A DNA stretch of 64,000 nt from Nonlabens sp. Its GTDB lineage: Bacteria > Bacteroidota > Bacteroidia > Flavobacteriales > Flavobacteriaceae. A model generated the notes under the pieces. The model was not told where the DNA came from, did no database searches, and was given only the letters and a program-made list of their open reading frames with translations. Shown piece after piece: positions 1 to 7,414 of the stretch; the first letter of the stretch is position 1; each line of letters starts with the position of its first letter. The stretch covers positions 186,001-250,000 of the forward strand of contig NZ_JAGYKG010000003.1 in the NCBI RefSeq assembly GCF_018401815.1, in the 5' to 3' direction. Made by a program: the position numbers and the translations under genes.

Positions 1-195
1 ATTCTCTTCTAGTTCAAATATATCGAATACGGTTACTTTAAAAACGCTAGCCATTTTTAACGCTAGTAGGGTAGAGGGTACATATTTTCCTTTTTCTATC
101 GTATTAATGGTTTGACGGCTTACTTGTATTTGATCTGCTAGATCTTGTTGTGTAAAATCATGCATGGCTCGCAATACTTTTAATTTATTCTTCAT
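1..195 (-). CDS. XRE-family helix-turn-helix regulator (partial, C-terminus beyond window)
   Basis: The 65 visible codons start at the ATG ending at 195 and run off the left edge of the window. Residues about 15-38 form a clear HTH_3 domain (TQQDLADQ, then SRQTINTIEKGKY), as in the small single-domain Xre/YozG regulators of about 68 residues, so only a few residues should be missing. The start codon overlaps the last codons of the downstream membrane-protein gene by 11 bases, so the pair is probably co-transcribed and translationally coupled. Inference: it regulates its own operon; the ligand or signal is unknown. Confidence 0.85.
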   Translation of the reverse strand, partial: MKNKLKVLRAMHDFTQQDLADQIQVSRQTINTIEKGKYVPSTLLALKMASVFKVTVFDIFELEEN

Positions 196-661
196 CACTC
201 GCCTTTTGAAGTTGGTGTTTTTTCCATTCCAACCTAATAATGAAAAATAACAATAAGGTAAATACATTAAAAACAGTCATCACGATCATATCCAAATCGG
301 TAAGAAAAAATAAGGACAAGATCAAAATGGAATAATTAAAGTAAATGGCCCATATCAAAGAGCTTTTTCTAATATCGCTGATCAACTCATCTTCAATTCG
401 TTCTTTAGAGAATCCAAATAGAAGCCCACCTATAATTATAGATAAAATGATCAAGTGTATGCTAATGTTCGTTTCTACCATCTGAAAATACTCTCGCTCA
501 GAAAATAGAGGGTTGGTCATAATTACAGGCATTCTGATGTCTAGAAAAGACAATTCTACATCAACATTAAAAAGCATGCCCATAATAAAGAGGCTAAAAC
601 CAATTGTAAATAGTAGCAACCCCACTTTTTTATACTTGTAAGGAAATAAATAATTTTTCAT
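185..661 (-). CDS. Small four-helix membrane protein coupled to an XRE regulator
   Basis: This 158-residue protein has about four hydrophobic segments: near residues 13-32, 66-86, 100-120 and 126-145. Its short basic and acidic tail ends in SDEE. I do not recognise a catalytic motif. Small membrane proteins encoded just before a minimal XRE regulator are common in Firmicutes and Bacteroidota and are often annotated as DUF2178-like, but I cannot assign that family firmly. The 3' end overlaps the regulator start by 11 bases. A function as a membrane partner or sensor of the regulator is inference only. Confidence 0.7.
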   Translation of the reverse strand: MKNYLFPYKYKKVGLLLFTIGFSLFIMGMLFNVDVELSFLDIRMPVIMTNPLFSEREYFQMVETNISIHLIILSIIIGGLLFGFSKERIEDELISDIRKSSLIWAIYFNYSILILSLFFLTDLDMIVMTVFNVFTLLLFFIIRLEWKKHQLQKASDEE

Positions 662-770
662 AAAAAGTTTATTTTTAAAGCAAATGTAATATAAATTATA
701 CTAAAAGTAAAATAGACTGTACAAAAAGTAATATAAAATTTACAATTAAAGGTGGTTGATAGCACTTGTA

Positions 771-826
771 AACTATGCTAGCAGTTCAATAACTATTTAA
801 GTAGTTGGATAACTAAATTATTAGTT
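771..826. promoter_or_regulatory. Three phased BlaI/MecI-type operators upstream of the blaI-like gene
   Basis: Three 16-bp dyads begin at 771, 791 and 811, exactly 20 bp apart with 4-bp spacers. They are AACTATGCTAGCAGTT, AACTATTTAAGTAGTT and AACTAAATTATTAGTT. The second and third have perfect AACTA-N6-TAGTT arms and the first has one mismatch in its right arm. BlaI and MecI repressors are known to bind dyads with short A/T-rich arms as winged-helix dimers. The third dyad ends two bases before the -7 promoter element at 828, so a bound repressor should block RNA polymerase. Confidence 0.75.
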
Positions 827-835
827 ATACATTTG
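804..835 (+). promoter_or_regulatory. Bacteroidota-type promoter of the blaI/blaR1-like operon
   Basis: TACATTTG at 828-835 matches the TAnnTTTG -7 element used by the primary sigma factor of Bacteroidota. A TTGG at 805-808 lies 19 bp upstream, where the -33 element is expected. Transcription should start near 840, giving a leader of about 34 bases before the ATG at 874. The promoter is interleaved with the operators at 791-826. Confidence 0.6.
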
Positions 836-873
836 AGTGACCTAATAATCACACCAACATTAATCCTATAGTT

Positions 874-1233
874 ATGGAAAAATTAACGCAAAAAGAAGAA
901 GAGGTAATGCAAGCACTTTGGAGTCTCAAGAACGCTTTTGTCAAAGAAATCGTTCCTGAACTCCAGGGAGCTAACCATTATAATACAGTTTCTACTATTG
1001 TTCGCAAGCTGGAAGAAAAGGCATATGTAGCTCATGAAGCCTTTGGTAAGACGCATCGTTATTTCCCTATTGTTGAAAAAGAAGCCTACCGCAACAAGTT
1101 TGTAACTCATGCGATGACCAGTTATTTTAATGATTCTTATAAGAATATGGTTTCCTTTTTTGCAAAAGATGAGAAAATAAGCGCTACAGAATTGAGAGAG
1201 ATTTTGGAAATGATAGAATCTAAAGAGAAATAA
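874..1233 (+). CDS. BlaI/MecI/CopY family transcriptional repressor
   Basis: This 119-residue protein has the usual length and layout of penicillinase-repressor family proteins: an N-terminal winged helix from about 5 to 80 (LTQKEEEVMQALW, then NTVSTIVRKLEEK) and a short C-terminal dimerisation helix pair. It lies one base upstream of a BlaR1/M56-like gene, the standard sensor-repressor pairing. In that family, cleavage of the repressor by the membrane metalloprotease relieves repression. No beta-lactamase gene is next to it, so the regulon is unknown; the three operators upstream indicate tight autoregulation. Confidence 0.9.
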   Translation: MEKLTQKEEEVMQALWSLKNAFVKEIVPELQGANHYNTVSTIVRKLEEKAYVAHEAFGKTHRYFPIVEKEAYRNKFVTHAMTSYFNDSYKNMVSFFAKDEKISATELREILEMIESKEK

Positions 1234-1234
1234 G

Positions 1235-3898
1235 ATGGAAGCTGTACTAGAATACCTATTAAAAAGCGCAGGAGTACTCAGTATATTTGTACTCGTGTAT
1301 CATTTTTTATTGCGCCGCCTTACTTTTTTCAATACCAACCGGTGGTTTTTATTAGCTGGTATTGCTGCTAGCATCCTCGTTCCCTTAATAGAAATTACTC
1401 AAATCGTTTATATAGAGCAGACAGAGCAACTGAACTATACCCCTCAACAATTTTATACTCCCATGGCTGTGATTCATGAGCAACTGCTGGTGGAAGCAAC
1501 CACTTTTGATTATGGAATGCTCGCCAGTTACCTATACCTGGCTATGGCCCTGTTTTTCCTTAGTAAAATGCTGGTAGAACTAAGCTCTTTGCGCAGTTTG
1601 ATTCGTTCTGGATCTCAAAAACGAGTTGGGAAGTTTGTTTTTGTTACGCTTTCGCGAAAGCTAACCCCCTTCAGTTTCTTTAACTATATATGTTACTCTC
1701 GAGAAGATGAAGGCACAGCAGCACTAAATGTAATCTTAGAGCACGAAAAAGTTCATGCAAAGCAATGGCACTCTATTGACCTACTAATATCCCATATTTT
1801 TAGAGCTCTTTTTTGGTTCAATCCGCTAGTCTGGTTATTAAAAAGACAGATAGGGGAGAACCTCGAGTTTATTGCCGACTCCAAGGCCAAAACACAAAAC
1901 ACCACAGGAATAAGCTACGAACGTACCTTGCTCAGCACGGTGGCCTGTCATATGCAGCCTGCACTAGCCAATAATTTCTTTACCCCATTTATTAAAAAAC
2001 GAATTCTTATGTTACAAAAAGAAGCCTCAGCTCAGTGGAACGCGTATAAATATGCTTTGATATTGCCCGTAATAGCACTTTTCCTTTACAGCTTTAATGT
2101 GGTGGAAGAAGTGGAGTATGTGGATAACGAGAAACCCCAAATTTCAAATTCTGAAACCTCAGTTGATAGTTACAAAGAATTGGTTTTTGATATTACTAGT
2201 GCCACCACAGATGCCCAACTAGAAGCTTATCGAATCCAAATTGAAGATCAAGGGACTTACCAATTGAGATTTGATGATATCGTTAGAGAGGTAAACGGGC
2301 TTTTAAAATCCGTGAGTATTTCGGCAAAGTTCCCCGGTAAAGATTGGGAAAAAGGTGTTACAGTGGCGTACCTCACAACTGATGATTTAATGTTATTAAT
2401 CGCATACCCTGAGAAGGTTTCGTTACATATTCCCAAAGATAAAACCACACTTTCTATAGATCAAAATGGAAGTCAAGTGCTTGTTCCAGATGCAATTATT
2501 TATGGAGATACAACTGAGGTTACAGAAGATTCCACAGATCCCATCCTAGATTTTGATCACAACATCACTTTTAAAATAGATGCCACATCTACAAAAGAAT
2601 ACCTCGATGAAAAGAAGGAATATTTAAAAAAGGAATACAACGTAGATGTGGACTACAGCAGATTGAAAATAAAAAATGAAAAGATCATTAGGATTAAAAT
2701 CACACTAGACGATAATGACGGGTATACCAGTTCTCAATCCTATGCTAATGATGACGGCATCCCTGAACTATGCGTCACAGGAGTTATTAAAGAAGATGCT
2801 AAGTCCTGGAGTATGGGTCCTTGCAAGGCTAACACTCTTCGGGAGTCTTATTCCTTACCTAGTGTAAGTTATACGGTATCCAGAAACGCCTCATCCATTG
2901 ATATGGATAGTTTGATGAATCAGGTACAGGAGCAAATTAAGAGCATCAATTTAGCAGAACTACATCTAGAAATGAAACATATCACTATGGATAGTCTTCT
3001 TAGAGAGGCATCTATCCAAATGAAAAACCTAGACATAGATTCTTTGCAACATGAATTGCAAATTCAATTCAAGAAGATGAACATGGATTCCTTGACAAAT
3101 ACGATAGAGGTGATTCGGTTCCAACAGCCGAAAACAATGTATACGTTTGAAAACGGTACCTCTACTAGACCCACTACAGCGGCTCAAATAAAACGAGGTT
3201 TAGGAAAAAACCCACCTCTTACTATTGTTGATGGGAAAGAAATGTATGAGGAAGAATGGAAATTAATATCACCAGACCATATTGAAAGTGTAACTGTTTA
3301 TAAAGACAGTGCAGCACGTATAAAATATGGAGAGAAAGGTAAAAATGGTGTACTGATTATAACTACAATACCATTAAAAAATCAAGAAAATAGACATGAG
3401 TTAAAAGGAAAAGCAGAAGAAAAACGACAAGAAACAGTTCATAAACGTCAAGAATTGAGATCAGAAAGTCAACAGCGTAGGGACTCTTTAATTCAACAAA
3501 GAATCATTCTGACAGAAGGAAAGCGTGCTCAAATGAAAGAGAAACGAGCACAGGTTAAATCTGATAAAGAAGAGGCAATGGCTCAAAGAGTCGAAAATGT
3601 CACCAGTTTTTTAATGGAGCATAAAGGTCAAGGCCGTCTTTTTATAGATGACAAGGAATTTTTTTACATCACCAACCCATCTAAAGAGGGCTTTGAAAAG
3701 TTTCAAAAAGACTTGGAGAACGCAGGTCATACTTTTAAACTAATTACGAATCATATGAAGAGTGATCGATTGGTAAAATTGAAATACGAAATCAACGGTT
3801 TTCAACACACTTATGAAAATGAAAAAGGAGTCAAGCAACTTCAAATCACCTTTATAAAAAACAACAAAAATCCGATCATAACCACGGTTCCCTTTTAG
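1235..3898 (+). CDS. BlaR1-like M56 membrane metallopeptidase with TonB-plug-like C-terminal region
   Basis: This is an 887-residue membrane protein. Hydrophobic segments lie near residues 11-30, 37-54, 95-116 and 273-289. The zinc motif HEKVH is at 170-174 and the probable third ligand is E211 in NLEFIAD, both typical of M56 peptidases. After the last membrane segment comes a long extracytoplasmic region. Residues about 660-710 (PLTIVDGKE, then IESVTVYKDSAA, then KNGVLIITT) resemble the carboxypeptidase-linked plug motif of SusC/TonB receptors. Residues 715-800 are charged and Arg/Gln-rich, probably helical. It follows the BlaI-like gene by one base. Inference: it senses an envelope signal and cleaves the repressor. 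A CTTTCGCGAAAG palindrome lies inside the gene at 1649-1660. Confidence 0.85.
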   Translation: MEAVLEYLLKSAGVLSIFVLVYHFLLRRLTFFNTNRWFLLAGIAASILVPLIEITQIVYIEQTEQLNYTPQQFYTPMAVIHEQLLVEATTFDYGMLASYLYLAMALFFLSKMLVELSSLRSLIRSGSQKRVGKFVFVTLSRKLTPFSFFNYICYSREDEGTAALNVILEHEKVHAKQWHSIDLLISHIFRALFWFNPLVWLLKRQIGENLEFIADSKAKTQNTTGISYERTLLSTVACHMQPALANNFFTPFIKKRILMLQKEASAQWNAYKYALILPVIALFLYSFNVVEEVEYVDNEKPQISNSETSVDSYKELVFDITSATTDAQLEAYRIQIEDQGTYQLRFDDIVREVNGLLKSVSISAKFPGKDWEKGVTVAYLTTDDLMLLIAYPEKVSLHIPKDKTTLSIDQNGSQVLVPDAIIYGDTTEVTEDSTDPILDFDHNITFKIDATSTKEYLDEKKEYLKKEYNVDVDYSRLKIKNEKIIRIKITLDDNDGYTSSQSYANDDGIPELCVTGVIKEDAKSWSMGPCKANTLRESYSLPSVSYTVSRNASSIDMDSLMNQVQEQIKSINLAELHLEMKHITMDSLLREASIQMKNLDIDSLQHELQIQFKKMNMDSLTNTIEVIRFQQPKTMYTFENGTSTRPTTAAQIKRGLGKNPPLTIVDGKEMYEEEWKLISPDHIESVTVYKDSAARIKYGEKGKNGVLIITTIPLKNQENRHELKGKAEEKRQETVHKRQELRSESQQRRDSLIQQRIILTEGKRAQMKEKRAQVKSDKEEAMAQRVENVTSFLMEHKGQGRLFIDDKEFFYITNPSKEGFEKFQKDLENAGHTFKLITNHMKSDRLVKLKYEINGFQHTYENEKGVKQLQITFIKNNKNPIITTVPF
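1648..1661. repeat. GCTTTCGCGAAAGC palindrome, copy 1
   Basis: A perfect 14-bp palindrome inside the M56 gene, encoding TLSRKL. It is the first of 14 copies of the CTTTCGCGAAAG core in the window. Confidence 0.9.
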
Positions 3899-3934
3899 AA
3901 AAAAAAAACACGGATTTAAATCAAGATGACCCAC

Positions 3935-3970
3935 AAAACCCATTCTAAATTCTAGGATGGGTTTTGCGTT
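3935..3970 (+). terminator. Intrinsic terminator after the M56 gene
   Basis: Inverted arms AAAACCCAT...ATGGGTTTT with short inner pairing (CTA/TAG) around AATTC, followed by a T-containing tail. It lies 37 bases after the stop codon. Confidence 0.65.
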
Positions 3971-4000
3971 TTATTAATACAAATCGGGCTGTCAAAACCT

Positions 4001-4008
4001 TACCTTTG
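4001..4008 (+). promoter_or_regulatory. TAnnTTTG promoter element immediately before a start codon
   Basis: TACCTTTG ends five bases before the ATG at 4013. In Bacteroidota the transcript begins a few bases past this element, so the mRNA would start at or beside the start codon and be leaderless. Confidence 0.5.
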
Positions 4009-4012
4009 ATTT

Positions 4013-4165
4013 ATGAAGAAAGGAGTATTCAAAATATTGTCTAAAATCAATAAAGCAGTTTTGCCCAGCTTTACCAAAAGGAGGTTAGACCTTGCAAAAG
4101 CTAGTAAATTTCAAATGGCAGTTTTTGGATACAAATTATGGGTAACTAAAAATTCACTAGACTAA
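4013..4165 (+). CDS. Conserved-looking 50-residue protein coupled to the downstream binding protein
   Basis: A short basic protein starting MKKGVFKILSKINKAV and ending KLWVTKNSLD. It has no signal peptide or clear membrane helix and is rich in Lys. Its stop codon overlaps the next start as TAATG, which supports translational coupling, and a TAnnTTTG promoter element sits five bases upstream of its ATG. I recall similar 50-residue flavobacterial proteins that databases label unreliably (for example as SsrA-binding protein), but I cannot verify this. Function unknown. Confidence 0.6.
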   Translation: MKKGVFKILSKINKAVLPSFTKRRLDLAKASKFQMAVFGYKLWVTKNSLD

Positions 4166-5001
4166 TGTTTTGTAATATTCCAGATCAATTAGGTAGAATG
4201 ATCTCGCTTGATCAACTGCCAGAACGCATCATATCTTTAGTACCCTCTCAAACAGAATTATTAATAGATTTAGGTCTAGAAGACAGGCTTGTGGGAGTCA
4301 CCCGTTATTGCGTACACCCAGCTGGATTAATCGATAAAAAAGAGGTGGTAGGAGGTACTAAAAAAATAGTAGAATCTCGTATTTTAGAGCTACAACCAGA
4401 TCTTATTATTTGTAATCGAGAAGAAAACACACCAGCTATCGTTTCCTTTTGCGATCATATCGCACCTACTTATGTCTCTGATGTAGATAATCTAGAACAA
4501 GCTCTAGAAATGATAGCTGATCTAGGTGAGCTTACAGGAGCCAGGTTTAAGGCAAAATCAGTAATAAGAGCTATTTCTAGTTCTTTCAAAACCTTGAAAA
4601 AACCAGAGGTAGCACATAAAGCACTGTATCTTATTTGGAAAAAACCTTATATGAGTGTTGGAAAAGGTACTTTTATTAATGACATGCTCGAAAAAGCTGG
4701 ATTTATAAATGCTGCTCAAGGATTTATCAGATACCCAGAACTAGACGTAGATGCCATAATCAAGCTCCAGCCAGAGGTGGTGTTTTTATCTTCAGAGCCT
4801 TATCCATTTACTACCGAAGATATTGCCGAGTTGAAACTAGCATTTCTTACAGCACCATCACAAGACCCAATTAAGCCAAATGTTATTCCTGAATTTAAAG
4901 TAGTAGACGGCGAGCTATTCTCATGGTATGGATCCAGATTATTAAAAACACCAGCCTATTTACAAAGGTTACAGCCCAAGAAAAGGGATGTGAATTTTTA
5001 A
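4165..5001 (+). CDS. Cobalamin/metal-type ABC substrate-binding protein homologue (BtuF/TroA-like), no signal peptide
   Basis: This 278-residue protein has the helical-backbone metal-receptor fold of BtuF and FhuD: the N-terminal lobe motif RIISLVPSQTELLIDLGL near residue 21, the mid-domain ELQPDLIIC near 77-85, and the C-terminal lobe IIKLQPEVVFLSSEP near 193-208. Family members bind cobalamin or iron chelates for import. No signal peptide or lipobox is visible, although the start is fixed by the TAATG overlap; this form occurs in Bacteroidota and its location is unclear. No permease or ATPase genes are adjacent. B12-related genes elsewhere in the window (MeaB, PduO-type transferase) fit a cobalamin link, but the ligand is inferred. 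Confidence 0.8.
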   Translation: MFCNIPDQLGRMISLDQLPERIISLVPSQTELLIDLGLEDRLVGVTRYCVHPAGLIDKKEVVGGTKKIVESRILELQPDLIICNREENTPAIVSFCDHIAPTYVSDVDNLEQALEMIADLGELTGARFKAKSVIRAISSSFKTLKKPEVAHKALYLIWKKPYMSVGKGTFINDMLEKAGFINAAQGFIRYPELDVDAIIKLQPEVVFLSSEPYPFTTEDIAELKLAFLTAPSQDPIKPNVIPEFKVVDGELFSWYGSRLLKTPAYLQRLQPKKRDVNF

Positions 5002-5025
5002 CAAAACACTTTTTTATATTTCTTG

Positions 5026-5033
5026 TAACTTTG
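5026..5033 (+). promoter_or_regulatory. TAnnTTTG promoter element of the lemA operon
   Basis: TAACTTTG lies 38 bases upstream of the lemA start, in the short gap after the binding-protein gene, so lemA has its own promoter. No clear -33 TTG is present. Confidence 0.5.
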
Positions 5034-5071
5034 AGTGAATAACAGACACCAATCAATTAAATAATTATAAC

Positions 5072-5674
5072 ATGAGAAAAATAAGCGGATTAGGTATAGC
5101 AGGAATAATACTAGGCCTTTTTGTTCTTTATGGCATCTATTGGTACAACAGTACTATAAGCACCAATGAAGGTGTAGCCAGCTCTTGGGCAAATGTAGAA
5201 ACCACCTATCAAAGGCGTAATGATTTGATTCCCAATATTGTGGCAACAGCTAAGAAGTATGCTGAGTTTGAACAAGAAACCTTAATTGGTGTTATTGAGG
5301 CAAGAGCTAATGCTACTTCTATTAAAGTAGATGCCTCTGAACTCACAGAAGAAAATATAGCGGCCTACTCTAAAGCACAAAGTGCGGTAAGCACAGGACT
5401 GGGAAGGCTTCTAGCGACTTATGAAAATTACCCGAACCTCAAAGCAAACGAAAACTTTAAGGAGTTAATCAATGAGCTAAGTAGGTCAGAAAATAGAATT
5501 AGTGTGGCCAGAACACGTTATAATGATGCTGTAAAAGTTTATAATGTAAAGATCAAACGTTTTCCAGGAAATGTCATGGCGGGTATTTATGGCTTTGAGG
5601 AAGCTGCATTTTACAAAGCAGATGAAGGCGCAGAAAAAGCACCAGATGTGGGTAACTTACTTGGAACTAATTAA
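5072..5674 (+). CDS. lemA: LemA family membrane protein
   Basis: This 200-residue protein has one N-terminal membrane segment (about residues 6-25) followed by the LemA helical domain, recognised by the signature ETTYQRRNDLIPNIVATAKKY near 45-65 and by ENRISVARTRYNDAV near 141-155. LemA proteins are anchored with a short exposed N-terminus and a long helical bundle; their exact role is not known. The gene is three bases before a TPM-domain gene and heads a lemA-tpm-tpm operon, a common arrangement in Bacteroidota. Confidence 0.92.
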   Translation: MRKISGLGIAGIILGLFVLYGIYWYNSTISTNEGVASSWANVETTYQRRNDLIPNIVATAKKYAEFEQETLIGVIEARANATSIKVDASELTEENIAAYSKAQSAVSTGLGRLLATYENYPNLKANENFKELINELSRSENRISVARTRYNDAVKVYNVKIKRFPGNVMAGIYGFEEAAFYKADEGAEKAPDVGNLLGTN

Positions 5675-5676
5675 GG

Positions 5677-6114
5677 ATGTCAGTTCAAGTAGAGGACTTT
5701 CTCACCGCTTCACAAGAGCAAGCCATTATAGAAGCCATTCGTCAAGCAGAAATGCGCACGAGTGGAGAAATACGGGTACATCTGGAGTCCCAATGTCAAG
5801 AGCCTATAAAGCGTGCTCAAGAATTATTTCATTTGCTTAAAATGGATAATACTAAAGAAGAAAACGGAATTCTCTTTTACGTTTCTGTTGATGATAAAAA
5901 GTTTGCTTTGATAGGGGATCGTGGTATTCACGCCCGAGTAGGAGATGATTTTTGGAGCGCTGTAAGAGATGAAGTTTTGTCTCGCTTTCGCGAAAGCGAA
6001 TTTCAAAATGGCCTTATTGCAGGGATAGAACTAGTAGGCGAAAAGCTTGCGGCTTATTTCCCGTGGGATACGGATAATACCAATGAACTCTCAAACGAAA
6101 TCTCTGTAAGCTGA
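5677..6114 (+). CDS. Soluble TPM-domain protein
   Basis: A 145-residue protein covering a TPM phosphatase-like domain without signal peptide or membrane helix. Recognisable elements are the N-terminal IIEAIRQAEMRTSGEIRVHLES near 17-38 and the core NGILFYVSVDDKKFALIGDRGI near 62-83. Its stop codon overlaps the start of the next, exported TPM protein (TGATG), so the two are coupled. The paired cytosolic and exported TPM proteins suggest they act with LemA on the same membrane process, but no substrate is known. The palindrome at 5984-5997 encodes RFRES in its C-terminal part. Confidence 0.85.
   Translation: MSVQVEDFLTASQEQAIIEAIRQAEMRTSGEIRVHLESQCQEPIKRAQELFHLLKMDNTKEENGILFYVSVDDKKFALIGDRGIHARVGDDFWSAVRDEVLSRFRESEFQNGLIAGIELVGEKLAAYFPWDTDNTNELSNEISVS
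5984..5997. repeat. GCTTTCGCGAAAGC palindrome, copy 2
   Basis: Perfect copy inside the soluble TPM gene; extends to the 16-bp form CGCTTTCGCGAAAGCG at 5983-5998. Confidence 0.9.
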
Positions 6115-6884
6115 TGAAGTATTTTTTATACCTAATCCTAGCGTTTTTAAGCTGTTCTCAACTTGCTCAAGCACAGTTTGATATTCCTAATCGCCCTTCA
6201 AATGGGCAGCAAATTTTTGTTTACGATTATGCAGACCTATTACCCAAAGCACAAAAAGAAACGCTCAACCTTAAGTTAAAACGCTACGCAGACACCACTT
6301 CTACGCAAATCGTATTTGCTATCATTAGTACTGCTAATGGAGAAGAACTGGATGAGCTAGGAGCGAAGTGGGGACAAGAATGGGGTATAGGACAAAAGGG
6401 AAAGGATAATGGGATACTGCTTATTCTGGCTGTTAATGATCGTAAAGTAGACATCAATACAGGCTTCGGCATCGAGTCTATATTATCTGATGCAGATGCA
6501 GAACGCATTGTTAATCGTGTATTAGTCCCCAATTTTAGAAATAAAAATTATTACCAAGGCCTTGATCAAGGTGCTGATGCTATTTTTCAGGGACTTCAAG
6601 GAGAGTTTAAAGGTTCTGGTGCTACTAGTGATCGCATTCCTTGGTCTTTGTTATTGATTATAGGGGTATTTCTTTTGATCCTTATTCTTAATCTGCGGAA
6701 TAAAAATAAAGGTAATGGTACTAGAGGTGGTAGAAATGCGGGTCCCTCTTTACTAGACATTATCGTTTTAAGCAGTTTGGGGAGAGGCGGTTTTGGTGGC
6801 GGGGGTAGCGGCTCTGGCGGCGGTTTTGGCGGTGGCTTCGGCGGTGGTGGTTTTGGTGGTGGTGGTGCGGGTGGTAGCTGGTAG
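6114..6884 (+). CDS. YgcG-type TPM-domain membrane protein with glycine-rich tail
   Basis: A 256-residue protein with a signal peptide (cleavage likely after LAQAQ near residue 21), a TPM domain at about 28-160 (VYDYADLLP, IVFAIISTANGEELD, DNGILLILAVNDRKVDINTGFG), one membrane segment at about 180-195, and a C-terminal tail of Gly-Gly-Phe/Ser repeats ending GGSW. This is the standard YgcG/TPM layout in bacteria. It is the third gene of the lemA operon and overlaps the preceding stop by one base. The role is unknown in detail; links to membrane stress or photosystem repair are known only for plant homologues. Confidence 0.88.
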   Translation: MKYFLYLILAFLSCSQLAQAQFDIPNRPSNGQQIFVYDYADLLPKAQKETLNLKLKRYADTTSTQIVFAIISTANGEELDELGAKWGQEWGIGQKGKDNGILLILAVNDRKVDINTGFGIESILSDADAERIVNRVLVPNFRNKNYYQGLDQGADAIFQGLQGEFKGSGATSDRIPWSLLLIIGVFLLILILNLRNKNKGNGTRGGRNAGPSLLDIIVLSSLGRGGFGGGGSGSGGGFGGGFGGGGFGGGGAGGSW

Positions 6885-7192
6885 TAGCAAGTACCACATC
6901 ACGGCTATTAACAAGCTCTTAATTAACAGCACCTGCAAATTATCTAGATGACGGTAATTTATAGCTACTTAGTTCCATAAATGTTGAGTTGCTTTTAGAG
7001 CAAGTTTAAAAATGATGTGGAAGAATAACGAGTATCTGAAAAACAGATGTTTTTTTAGTTCAATAAATTAGATTTTAAGCGCTGATCTGTTATTACACTA
7101 TTAAAATAGTCTTTCAAATACCACAGCGCATGCTTTTAATCCAAAAAACAAGGCAGAGTATGGATATTAGTAAGCCGTCTAAAAGTCGATAA
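6885..7192. other. Intergenic region, no gene seen
   Basis: About 310 bases of AT-rich sequence between the TPM gene and the next promoter. The only structure I see is a weak hairpin with ATCTG/CAGAT arms at 7034-7048 followed by seven T residues, which may terminate the lemA operon. Confidence 0.4.
7034..7056 (+). terminator. Possible weak terminator of the lemA operon
   Basis: A five-base-pair stem (ATCTG/CAGAT) with an A5 loop followed by a run of T. It lies 150 bases after the TPM stop, and the stem is short. Confidence 0.35.
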
Positions 7193-7216
7193 ACATAGTT
7201 GAACTATGTATATTTG
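7193..7216 (+). promoter_or_regulatory. Palindromic operator candidate overlapping a TAnnTTTG promoter
   Basis: ACATAGTTGAACTATGT at 7193-7209 is a perfect 17-bp palindrome, and its last base is the first base of the -7 element TATATTTG (7209-7216). A dimeric regulator bound here would sit between the -33 and -7 positions. The start codon of the small membrane protein follows at 7235. Confidence 0.5.
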
Positions 7217-7234
7217 CAAATTAATTTTGAGTCT

Positions 7235-7414
7235 ATGGCATTAAATAAAAATGGAGTATTAGGATGGGCAACGTTGATCATGATCATAATAGGAATTGGT
7301 TTGATCGCATTGGGAGCTTATAGATATACCGATGTCGGATTTGGTTTTGCTGCGGTAGGTGCGGGTTTCTTTGCTATTGCTTGGGTTTTTAATGCGCTTA
7401 AAGGAAGAGTATAG
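7235..7414 (+). CDS. CAL67264-family small membrane protein
   Basis: A 59-residue protein with two membrane segments, about residues 9-26 and 34-53, ending WVFNALKGRV. It closely fits the small flavobacterial family named after Gramella CAL67264, which is typically found beside the EttA gene as here. I chose the ATG at 7235 over a TTG at 7199 because a TAnnTTTG promoter element lies between them (7209-7216), so the transcript should start after the TTG. Function unknown. Confidence 0.82.
   Translation: MALNKNGVLGWATLIMIIIGIGLIALGAYRYTDVGFGFAAVGAGFFAIAWVFNALKGRV

Noticed and set aside
5571..5840. 89-codon frame across the lemA and TPM gene junction
   Set aside because: Lies entirely in another frame of two well-supported genes.
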